A DNA stretch of 13,356 nt from ZC4RG30 sp039800965 (GTDB lineage: Bacteria; Pseudomonadota; Gammaproteobacteria; Steroidobacterales; Steroidobacteraceae), in contig JBDLPS010000104.1 of the NCBI GenBank assembly GCA_039800965.1, forward strand, positions 1-13,356. Reading direction: 5' to 3'. The position numbers and the translations under genes were made by a program. The notes under the pieces are model-generated. The model had not been told where the DNA came from, searched no databases, and saw nothing but the letters and a program-made list of their open reading frames with translations. Positions 1-5,728 of the stretch are shown piece after piece (the first letter of the stretch is position 1; every line of letters starts with the position of its first letter).

Positions 1-1
1 C

Positions 2-352
2 GCCGCCACCTTTGCCGCGCCCGCCATGGCGGACTGCGCATACCCGAAGGCGCCGACCAAGATTCCGGAGGGTGAAACGGCCTCGCTGGAAGACATGCAG
101 GCGGGCGTCAAGGCCGTCAAGGAATATGACGCGGCCATCAAGGCCTACCAGACCTGCCTGCAGGGCGACCAGGCCGCGCTCGAGGCGAAGATCGCCAAGG
201 ACAACGGCGGCCAGATCTCCGACGAACAGAAGAAGAAGACCAACGAGATCTTCGTCCAGAAGAGCAATGCCGCCGACGACGAGCTGCAGACCATCGCCGC
301 GCGCCTGAACGAGCAGATCCGCGTCTACAAGGCGAAGCACCCCTCGAAGTAA
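2..352 (+). CDS. Small exported helical protein of unknown function, 5' end off the window
   Basis: The reading frame is open to the left edge, so the true start lies outside. The first visible residues (AATFAAPAMA, then DC) look like the end of a signal peptide with an Ala-X-Ala cleavage site, which suggests a periplasmic or exported protein. An ATG at base 26 falls inside this Ala-rich stretch and is unlikely to be the start. The mature part of about 107 residues is rich in Lys, Glu, Ala and Gln and should be mostly alpha-helical. It has two Cys, one right after the predicted cleavage site and one in the motif YQTCLQG, which could form a disulfide. I recall similar short exported proteins annotated as hypothetical in Gammaproteobacteria but cannot name a family. 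It ends 44 bases before moeA on the same strand; nothing links it to Moco synthesis. Confidence is good that it is a gene; the function is unknown. Confidence 0.75.
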   Translation, partial: AATFAAPAMADCAYPKAPTKIPEGETASLEDMQAGVKAVKEYDAAIKAYQTCLQGDQAALEAKIAKDNGGQISDEQKKKTNEIFVQKSNAADDELQTIAARLNEQIRVYKAKHPSK

Positions 353-383
353 ATCGAGGCGCTTCGCCCCTGCCGCTTCGAGG
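342..383 (+). promoter_or_regulatory. Alternative stem-loops covering part of the moeA ribosome binding site
   Basis: The segment CCTCGA (342-347) can pair with TCGAGG (354-359). Extended to CCTCGAAG (342-349), it can instead pair with CTTCGAGG (376-383), an 8-bp perfect match. The two pairings exclude each other. The second one reaches into the purine-rich ribosome binding site AGGAGGGG (381-388) that precedes the moeA ATG at 397. The left arm lies in the last codons of the upstream gene, whose stop codon at 350-352 falls in the loop of the short hairpin. Translation of the upstream gene could therefore change access to the moeA site. This is inference from base pairing alone, in GC-rich DNA where chance stems are common. 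Confidence 0.25.
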
Positions 384-388
384 AGGGG
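381..388 (+). promoter_or_regulatory. Strong ribosome binding site of moeA
   Basis: The sequence AGGAGGGG lies about 8-10 bases before the ATG at 397. It is the best Shine-Dalgarno match in the Moco cluster, and it fixes the moeA start. Genes further down rely on overlapping stop/start codons or weaker sites, so this is probably the main ribosome entry point of the operon. Confidence 0.7.
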
Positions 389-396
389 TTGGCACC

Positions 397-1602
397 ATGT
401 TGACCCCTGCCGAAGCGACCCAGCTCATCGCAGACCACCTGCCCGGGCTTCCGCCCGAATCCCTGCAGGTTTCAGACTGCGCCGGGGCGGTACTGCGCGA
501 GGACGTTCGCGCGGAGCGCGACCAACCCCCCTTCGACCGCGTATCGATGGACGGAATTGCCCTCTCCTCGCGCGCCTTCATCGAGGGGCGTCGACGCTTC
601 CGCATCGCGGGCCTGCAGGCCGCCGGCGACCCACCGCGCGCCCTGCAGTCCGCCGGCGACTGCCTGGAGGCGATGACCGGCGCCGTCCTGCCCATCGGCT
701 GCGATGCGGTAGTACCGGTGGAGCGCATCGTGGTCGAAGAGGGCTTCGCGACGATCGCCGCCGATGTCGCGGTGGAACCCTGGCTCAACGTCCACCGCCG
801 GGGCAGCGACCAGACACAGGGCGCCCTGCTGCTGAAGGCAGGCGTGCGGCTGGAGTCCCCGGACATCTCGGTCGCGGCTGGCGCCGGCATGCCGCGGTTG
901 AGCGTCACCCGGCAACCGACCGTCATGGTGGTCTCGACCGGCAACGAACTGGTCGAACCCGGCGAACCGATCGAAGCCTGGCAATTGCGGCGCTCGAACG
1001 CCCACGGACTGGTCGCCGCTCTGCGGCGGCGGGGTTTCCGGCGCGTGGCGGACGACCACCTGCCCGACGACCCGGACGCGTTGCGGGAGCGCCTCGGCCG
1101 GCATCTCGAGGCGTACGACGTGCTGTTGCTGTCCGGCGGCGTATCGATGGGCAAACTCGACCTGGTGCCAGCAGCACTCGCCGCCTGCGGCGTACGACAG
1201 GTCTTCCACAAGATCGCGCAGCGCCCCGGTAAACCCATGTGGTTCGGCACGACGCCGAACGGCCGCCTCGTCTTCGCGCTGCCCGGGAACCCGGTATCCA
1301 CGCTGGTCTGCCTCGTCCGCTACGTGATCCCCGCCCTCGAGGCATCAATGGGCCTGCGCGAGGCGGACCGCAACCGCGGCCGGATTGCGCTGGCCGCGCC
1401 GGTGGCGTTCAATGCCGCGCTCGCCGGTTTCGTGCCGGTGCGGATTGAGACGGACGACGAGGGACGCCCCTGGGCCGCTGCATCGCCGCACAATGGATCC
1501 GGCGATTTCGCCGCGCTGGCTGGAACCGACGGCTTCATCGAACTTCCACCCGGCCCTGGCGTCTATCCCAAGGGCTTCGTGACCCGACTCTACCGCTGGT
1601 GA
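397..1602 (+). CDS. moeA: Molybdopterin molybdenumtransferase MoeA
   Basis: MoeA inserts molybdate into adenylylated molybdopterin to give Mo-molybdopterin, the late step of Moco synthesis in the cytosol. At 401 residues it is close to the usual length (E. coli 411). Visible family signatures are RVSMDGIAL (about 48-56, the conserved DG), GCDAVVPVE (domain II/III region), VVSTGNELVEPG (from 178), LSGGVSMGKLD (245-255) and LPGNPVST (295-302). The motif after SGGVS reads MGKLD rather than the E. coli-type VGEAD, and FHKIAQRPGKPMWFG follows. From memory this resembles a MoeA subgroup common in Bacteroidota and some Proteobacteria. The start is ATG with a strong ribosome binding site at 381-388. 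Its stop codon overlaps the GTG start of moaA by 4 bases. It is the first gene of the Moco cluster. The assignment is firm; the subgroup placement is from memory. Confidence 0.95.
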   Translation: MLTPAEATQLIADHLPGLPPESLQVSDCAGAVLREDVRAERDQPPFDRVSMDGIALSSRAFIEGRRRFRIAGLQAAGDPPRALQSAGDCLEAMTGAVLPIGCDAVVPVERIVVEEGFATIAADVAVEPWLNVHRRGSDQTQGALLLKAGVRLESPDISVAAGAGMPRLSVTRQPTVMVVSTGNELVEPGEPIEAWQLRRSNAHGLVAALRRRGFRRVADDHLPDDPDALRERLGRHLEAYDVLLLSGGVSMGKLDLVPAALAACGVRQVFHKIAQRPGKPMWFGTTPNGRLVFALPGNPVSTLVCLVRYVIPALEASMGLREADRNRGRIALAAPVAFNAALAGFVPVRIETDDEGRPWAAASPHNGSGDFAALAGTDGFIELPPGPGVYPKGFVTRLYRW

Positions 1603-2636
1603 AGATCTTGAATCCCGGGCGCCATCCTGCAGATCGCCGCAACCGACCCCTGCGAGACCTGCGCATCTCGGTCATGGACCGCTGCAACTTCCGCTGTCCC
1701 TACTGCATGCCGCGGGAGAAGTTCCATGAGCATTATCCGTTCCTCAAGACCTCGGAACGGTTGTCATTCGACGAGATCGTGCGGCTCACGCGCCTTTTCG
1801 TCCCACTGGGCGTGCGCAAGCTGCGCATCACCGGCGGCGAACCCCTGCTGCGGGTGAACCTGCCAGACCTCATCGCGGACCTGAACACCATACCGGGCGT
1901 CGAGGACATCGCGCTCACGACCAACGGCGTGCTGCTGGCCAAGCATGCCTACGAACTCAAGGCGGCAGGACTGTCGCGCGTGACCGTCAGCCTCGACAGC
2001 CTCGACCAGGACCGCTTCGCCGCGATGAACGGCGGCTTCGGACGCGTCAGCGAGGTGCTCGAGGGCATCACGCACGCTCGCGACGCCGGCATGGGGCCCA
2101 TCAAGGTGAACGCCGTCATACAGCGGGGCATCAACGACGGCGATGCGGCGGACCTCGTCGAGCGCTTCCGTGGCACGGGCGTCACGGTCCGGTTCATCGA
2201 ATACATGGACGTGGGCACCCGCAACCGCTGGCAGCACCAGCTCGTCGTGCCTTCGGCGGAACTCATGCAGCGCATTGCCGCGCGCTGGCCACTGGTACCC
2301 GTGAAGCCGGACTACGTCGGGGAAGTCGCAAGGCGCTACGCCTTCGAAGACGGCCAGGGCGAAGTCGGGTTCATATCATCGGTGACGCAGCCGTTCTGCG
2401 GTGCCTGCACGCGCGCGCGCCTGTCCTCGGACGGCTCGCTCTACACCTGCCTGTTCGCGCAATCAGGTCGCGACCTGCGCGGCCCGATGCGCGCAGGCGC
2501 CAGCGACGCCGAACTGGAATCGCTGATCCATGAGGTCTGGCTGGGGCGGGACGACCATTACAGCGAACAGCGTGCCACGCTGCGCGCGCAGGAATCCGGC
2601 CAGCACAAAGTCGAAATGAATTACATCGGAGGCTGA
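1599..2636 (+). CDS. moaA: GTP 3',8-cyclase MoaA (radical SAM)
   Basis: MoaA uses S-adenosylmethionine and two iron-sulfur clusters to convert GTP to 3',8-cyclo-GTP, the first step of Moco synthesis. The 345-residue protein has the radical-SAM cysteines in DRCNFRCPYC (Cys29, Cys33, Cys36), the SAM-binding GGEPLLR stretch, and the C-terminal cluster cysteines in FCGACTRARLS plus YTCLF (Cys267, Cys270, Cys284). It ends in Gly-Gly, the conserved C-terminal tail needed for activity in this family. The chosen start is GTG at 1599, overlapping the moeA stop as GTGA. No clear Shine-Dalgarno sequence precedes it, so translation is probably coupled to moeA. A TTG at 1608 is a possible alternative that would shorten the N-terminus by three residues. 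All catalytic elements are present. Confidence 0.96.
   Translation: MKILNPGRHPADRRNRPLRDLRISVMDRCNFRCPYCMPREKFHEHYPFLKTSERLSFDEIVRLTRLFVPLGVRKLRITGGEPLLRVNLPDLIADLNTIPGVEDIALTTNGVLLAKHAYELKAAGLSRVTVSLDSLDQDRFAAMNGGFGRVSEVLEGITHARDAGMGPIKVNAVIQRGINDGDAADLVERFRGTGVTVRFIEYMDVGTRNRWQHQLVVPSAELMQRIAARWPLVPVKPDYVGEVARRYAFEDGQGEVGFISSVTQPFCGACTRARLSSDGSLYTCLFAQSGRDLRGPMRAGASDAELESLIHEVWLGRDDHYSEQRATLRAQESGQHKVEMNYIGG
2628..2632 (+). promoter_or_regulatory. Ribosome binding site of moaC inside the end of moaA
   Basis: GGAGG lies 6 bases before the moaC ATG at 2639. It overlaps the last codons of moaA (the Gly-Gly tail). It settles the moaC start and shows that moaC can recruit ribosomes on its own despite the 2-base gap to moaA. 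Confidence 0.7.
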
Positions 2637-2638
2637 CG

Positions 2639-3139
2639 ATGGCCACTGCCCGCAAGCGCTCCGCGCTGACGCACCTGGATGCCGCCAACCGCCCGACGAT
2701 GGTCGACGTCGGCGACAAGACGATCACGCGCCGCGAGGCATCCGCCGAAGCCCTGGTCGACCTGCCGCCGGACGTCGCACGGGAACTGCGTCGCACCGGA
2801 CACAAGACCAAGAAGGGCCCGGTGTTCGACACGGCGATCATCGCCGGCACGCTGGCGGTCAAACGCGCGCATGAGCTGATCCCTTTCTGCCACCCGCTGC
2901 CGGTGGACGGCGTGCACATCGACGTGGCGACGCGCAGGGGCGGCCTGCGCATCACCTGCCGTGTCACCGTGACGCACAGGACGGGCGTGGAGATGGAAGC
3001 GCTGACCGGCGCAAGCGTCGCCGCGCTGACGGTCTACGACATGTGCAAGGCGCTGTCGCATGACATCGCCATCGGTCCGGTGCGCCTGCTGTCAAAGCGG
3101 GGCGGCAAGCGCGATTTCAACCGCAAGGGACGCACGTGA
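2639..3139 (+). CDS. moaC: Cyclic pyranopterin monophosphate synthase MoaC
   Basis: MoaC converts 3',8-cyclo-GTP, made by MoaA, into cyclic pyranopterin monophosphate (cPMP). The 166-residue length fits the family (E. coli 161). Near-invariant motifs are visible: MVDVGDKTITRREA (21-34), a Lys-Gly-x-Val-Phe stretch with Lys59, IPFCHPLP (81-88, active-site His85), TGVEMEALTGASVAALTVYDMCKA (starting at 115, with Asp134 and Lys137 matching the E. coli catalytic Asp/Lys), and LLSKRGGKRDF near the C-terminus. The start is ATG with GGAGG 6 bases upstream. The stop codon overlaps the GTG of the next gene by 4 bases. It directly follows moaA, the enzyme that supplies its substrate. I see nothing abnormal in the sequence. 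Confidence 0.97.
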   Translation: MATARKRSALTHLDAANRPTMVDVGDKTITRREASAEALVDLPPDVARELRRTGHKTKKGPVFDTAIIAGTLAVKRAHELIPFCHPLPVDGVHIDVATRRGGLRITCRVTVTHRTGVEMEALTGASVAALTVYDMCKALSHDIAIGPVRLLSKRGGKRDFNRKGRT

Positions 3140-3972
3140 CGGGAACCGTGAAAGGACTCGTGCTGGCGGGAGGCCGCAGCACCCGCATGCAACAGGACAA
3201 GGCCGTACTCGCCTACGCCGGCGAGTCGCAACTGGATCGCGCGGTGCACCTCCTGCGGGCGAAACTGGACGACGTGCGCGTGTCGGTACGGGCCGACCAG
3301 GCCAGCGAACCGGTCCGGGCCAGGTACCCCCAGGTGGTCGACGCCGGGGACATACAAGGGCCGATCGCCGGTATCCGTGCCGCGCAGGCCCTGGACCCCG
3401 ATGCCGCCTGGCTCGTCGTCGCCTGCGACCTGCCCTTGCTGGACGAGGCAACGCTGGGCACGCTGCTCGCTTCGCGCGATGCGACCCGTGTCGCCACGGC
3501 TTTCCGCAGCAGCCATGACGGCCTGCCCGAACCACTGTGCGCGATCTGGGAACCGGCAAGCCGCGCCGCCCTGGAGGAATTCCTCGCGACAGGCCGCAAC
3601 TGCCCTCGCAAGTTCCTGATCAATTCCGATACCCTGCTGCTCGACCAGCCGAACCCTCGGGCCCTCGACAACGTGAACACACCGTCCGAATTCCAGGCCA
3701 CGAGCGCGCAACTGGCGCAGCCGGCCGCCGTCCGCATGCTGCGCGTGCAGTATTTCGCGCTGCTGCGCGAACAAGCCAAATGCAGCGAGGAATCCCTGAG
3801 CAGCGGGGCCGCGACGCCGCAGGACCTTTACGCGGAACTGACGGCCCGGCACGGCTTCACGCTGCCTGCCGACATGCTCAAGGTCGCGGTCAACACGGAA
3901 TTCTCCGACTGGTCGCGCCCGCTCGCGTCCGGCGACACCGTCGTCTTCATCCCGCCGGTGGCAGGCGGATGA
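3136..3972 (+). CDS. Fusion protein: MobA-type nucleotidyltransferase joined to MoaD sulfur carrier
   Basis: This 278-residue protein joins two Moco activities. Residues about 5-190 form a MobA-like (NTP_transf_3) domain, which in its family attaches GMP from GTP to Mo-molybdopterin. It shows LAGGRSTRM (10-18) with DKA, GPIAGIRAA (75-83), the metal-binding Asp98 in ACDLP, DGLPEPL, and NVNTP (179-183). The nucleotide-loop residues after RM are Gln-Gln where Gly is usual. Residues about 199-278 form a MoaD/ThiS beta-grasp domain (MLRVQYFALLREQA, then DTVVFIPPVAGG) with the C-terminal Gly-Gly that is adenylated and thiocarboxylated and that feeds sulfur to MoaE. The linker is short, about 10 residues and Ala/Gln-rich. 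The start is GTG at 3136, overlapping the moaC stop, with AAGGGA just upstream. The ATG at 3736 begins the MoaD part but has no ribosome binding site. The next gene, moaE, is MoaD's partner. Domain calls are firm; substrate specificity of the MobA half (GTP or CTP) is inferred. Confidence 0.9.
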   Translation: MTGTVKGLVLAGGRSTRMQQDKAVLAYAGESQLDRAVHLLRAKLDDVRVSVRADQASEPVRARYPQVVDAGDIQGPIAGIRAAQALDPDAAWLVVACDLPLLDEATLGTLLASRDATRVATAFRSSHDGLPEPLCAIWEPASRAALEEFLATGRNCPRKFLINSDTLLLDQPNPRALDNVNTPSEFQATSAQLAQPAAVRMLRVQYFALLREQAKCSEESLSSGAATPQDLYAELTARHGFTLPADMLKVAVNTEFSDWSRPLASGDTVVFIPPVAGG

Positions 3973-4439
3973 GCAGCTTCCGCTTCACGCGCGCTGCCAT
4001 CGACGGGCAGGCCCTGCGCAACGAACTGCTCGACCTGCACTGCGGCGGCTACGCCTCGTTCGAAGGCTGGGTGCGAAACCACAACGAAGGCCATGCCGTC
4101 ACGCGCCTGGAGTACGAGGCCTTCGAACCCCTGGGCCTCAAGGAAGGCGCGCGCATCGTCGAGGAAGCGGTGAAGCGCTTCGGCGTCACGCGCGCCCTCT
4201 GCGAACACCGCGTCGGCGAACTGGCCCTGGGCGACGTGGCGGTCTGGGTCGGTGTATCTGCCGCGCATCGCGACGAGGCCTTCAAGGCCTGCCGCTTCAT
4301 CATCGACGAGGTGAAGCACCGCGTGCCGATCTGGAAGAAAGAGCACTACGTGAACGGCGATTCCGGCTGGGTGAACTGCGAGCGCTGCGCGGCAGACGCC
4401 CATTCACACGACCACCACGGGCACCATCACCACGAGTGA
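3969..4439 (+). CDS. moaE: Molybdopterin synthase catalytic subunit MoaE with His-rich tail
   Basis: MoaE, with thiocarboxylated MoaD, adds two sulfurs to cPMP to make molybdopterin. The protein has 156 residues. It carries the family motifs FEGWVRNHNEG (31-41), EHRVGELALGD (79-89), AAHRDEAF and KHRVPIWKKE (116-125), where Lys116 and Lys123 align with the E. coli catalytic lysines 119 and 126. After the usual end of the fold (about residue 137) the chain continues with Cys137-x-x-Cys140 and a tail of eight histidines within residues 145-155. Such a tail could bind a divalent metal; this is inference. The ATG overlaps the stop codon of the mobA-moaD gene as ATGA, so it is probably coupled to it, which would help assemble the MoaD-MoaE complex. 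An upstream in-frame extension inside the preceding gene is not supported. The stop lies 2 bases from the proA stop on the other strand. Confidence 0.95.
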   Translation: MSSFRFTRAAIDGQALRNELLDLHCGGYASFEGWVRNHNEGHAVTRLEYEAFEPLGLKEGARIVEEAVKRFGVTRALCEHRVGELALGDVAVWVGVSAAHRDEAFKACRFIIDEVKHRVPIWKKEHYVNGDSGWVNCERCAADAHSHDHHGHHHHE

Positions 4440-4441
4440 CG

Positions 4442-5728
4442 TCAGCCGGGGCGCACCTGGCCCGAGCCGCGCACCACGTACTTGTAGCTCGTCAACTGCT
4501 CGACGCCGACCGGACCGCGCGCATGGAAGCGGTCGGTCGAAATGCCGATCTCGGCACCCATCCCGAATTCCCCGCCGTCCGCGAACTGCGTCGACGCGTT
4601 GTGAAGGACGATGGCGCTGTCCACCCGCTGCAGGAATCGTTCGGCGGTCGCGGAATTTCCCGTGACGATGGATTCGGTGTGGGATGACCCATAGTGCGCG
4701 ATGTGGGCGATCGCCGCATCGACACCGTCCACGACGCGGACCGAAATGACCGCATCAAGATACTCGGTCCGCCAGTCGTCCTCCGTCGCCGCCTTCACGC
4801 GCGGATCGACCTGCTGAACGTCAGCGTCGCCACGCACTTCACAACCGGCGGCGATCAGCGCCTCGACGAGCGGCCCCAGCAAGGCGCGCGCGCCGGCCCG
4901 ATCCACGAGCAAGGTCTCGGCGGCGCCGCAGATGCCGGTGCGACGCATCTTGGCGTTCAGCACGATGTCGCGCGCCATGGCCGGGTCGGCATCGCGGTCC
5001 ACGTACACGTGGCAGATGCCCTCCAGGTGGCCGATGACCGGCACTCGCGCCTCGTTCTGCACACGTTCGACGAGGCTGCGGCCACCGCGGGGCACGATGA
5101 CGTTGATGGCACCGGAAAGGCCCGCGAGCATCAGCCCGACGGCCGCGCGATCCGGGGTCGGCACGAGCTGGATGCAGGCCGGCGGCAGGCCGACGGCCTC
5201 CAGCCCATGCACCAGGCATTCATGGATAGCCGCGCTCGACTTCCGGCTCTCCGAACCACCCCGCAGGATGACCGGGTTGCCGGATTTGAGGCACAGCGCA
5301 CCGGCATCCGCGGTCACGTTGGGACGGCTCTCGTAGATGATCCCGATGACACCGAGCGGCACGCGCACGCGCTGGATGGACATGCCATTGGGCCGGGTCC
5401 ATTCCGCAGCGATGCTGCCGATCGGATCCGGCAACGCAGCGATGTCCTCCAGGCCCTTCGCCATGGATTCGATGCGCTTGTCGTCGAGTTTCAGTCTGTC
5501 GAGCATGGCGGGTGACAGGCCTCGGGCCTGCGCCGACTCCATGTCCTGACGGTTGGCCTCCTGGATCTCCGCGCGACGCGCACGCACCTGCGACGCGGCC
5601 TTCAGCAGCGCCTGGTTGCGCATCGCGGTAGCAGACTGGGCAAGGGCTTCGCGCGTCGCGACGGCCGCGCGACCCAGCGCGTCCATCTGTTCGACGAGGC
5701 TGGCATCGACCGCGGGCTTGTGGCTCAT
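4442..5728 (-). CDS. proA: Gamma-glutamyl phosphate reductase ProA
   Basis: ProA is the NADPH-dependent enzyme that reduces gamma-glutamyl phosphate to glutamate semialdehyde, the second step of proline synthesis, in the cytosol. Its 428 residues match the family (about 415-425). Visible features are the aldehyde-dehydrogenase-like cofactor region PLGVIGIIYESRPNV (124-138), NPVILRGGSES, PRGGRSLVERV, and the active-site cysteine in RTGICGAAETLL (Cys267). The C-terminal GISTDRFHARGPVG stretch is typical of ProA. The start is ATG with GGAAG about 10 bases upstream. The start overlaps the proB stop codon as ATGA, indicating coupled translation of the two pathway enzymes, which are known to cooperate in channelling the unstable acyl phosphate. 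It converges on moaE with 2 bases between stops. Catalytic residues appear intact. Confidence 0.97.
   Translation of the reverse strand: MSHKPAVDASLVEQMDALGRAAVATREALAQSATAMRNQALLKAASQVRARRAEIQEANRQDMESAQARGLSPAMLDRLKLDDKRIESMAKGLEDIAALPDPIGSIAAEWTRPNGMSIQRVRVPLGVIGIIYESRPNVTADAGALCLKSGNPVILRGGSESRKSSAAIHECLVHGLEAVGLPPACIQLVPTPDRAAVGLMLAGLSGAINVIVPRGGRSLVERVQNEARVPVIGHLEGICHVYVDRDADPAMARDIVLNAKMRRTGICGAAETLLVDRAGARALLGPLVEALIAAGCEVRGDADVQQVDPRVKAATEDDWRTEYLDAVISVRVVDGVDAAIAHIAHYGSSHTESIVTGNSATAERFLQRVDSAIVLHNASTQFADGGEFGMGAEIGISTDRFHARGPVGVEQLTSYKYVVRGSGQVRPG

Noticed and set aside
353..396. Moco riboswitch before moeA
   Set aside because: The gap is only 44 bases, too short for the known Moco riboswitch. 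Only simple alternative stems are seen.
138..1301. 387-codon minus-strand frame opposite moeA
   Set aside because: It is rich in Arg, Ser and Gly with no motifs and lies opposite a well-supported MoeA.
3537..3968. Upstream in-frame extension of moaE within the mobA-moaD gene
   Set aside because: MoaE similarity begins at ATG 3969, which overlaps the preceding stop. The extension is Arg/Pro-rich shadow sequence.
3736..3972. Separate MoaD gene starting at the internal ATG 3736
   Set aside because: There is no stop codon between the MobA and MoaD parts and no ribosome binding site before this ATG. Internal initiation cannot be fully excluded, but the simplest reading is a fusion.
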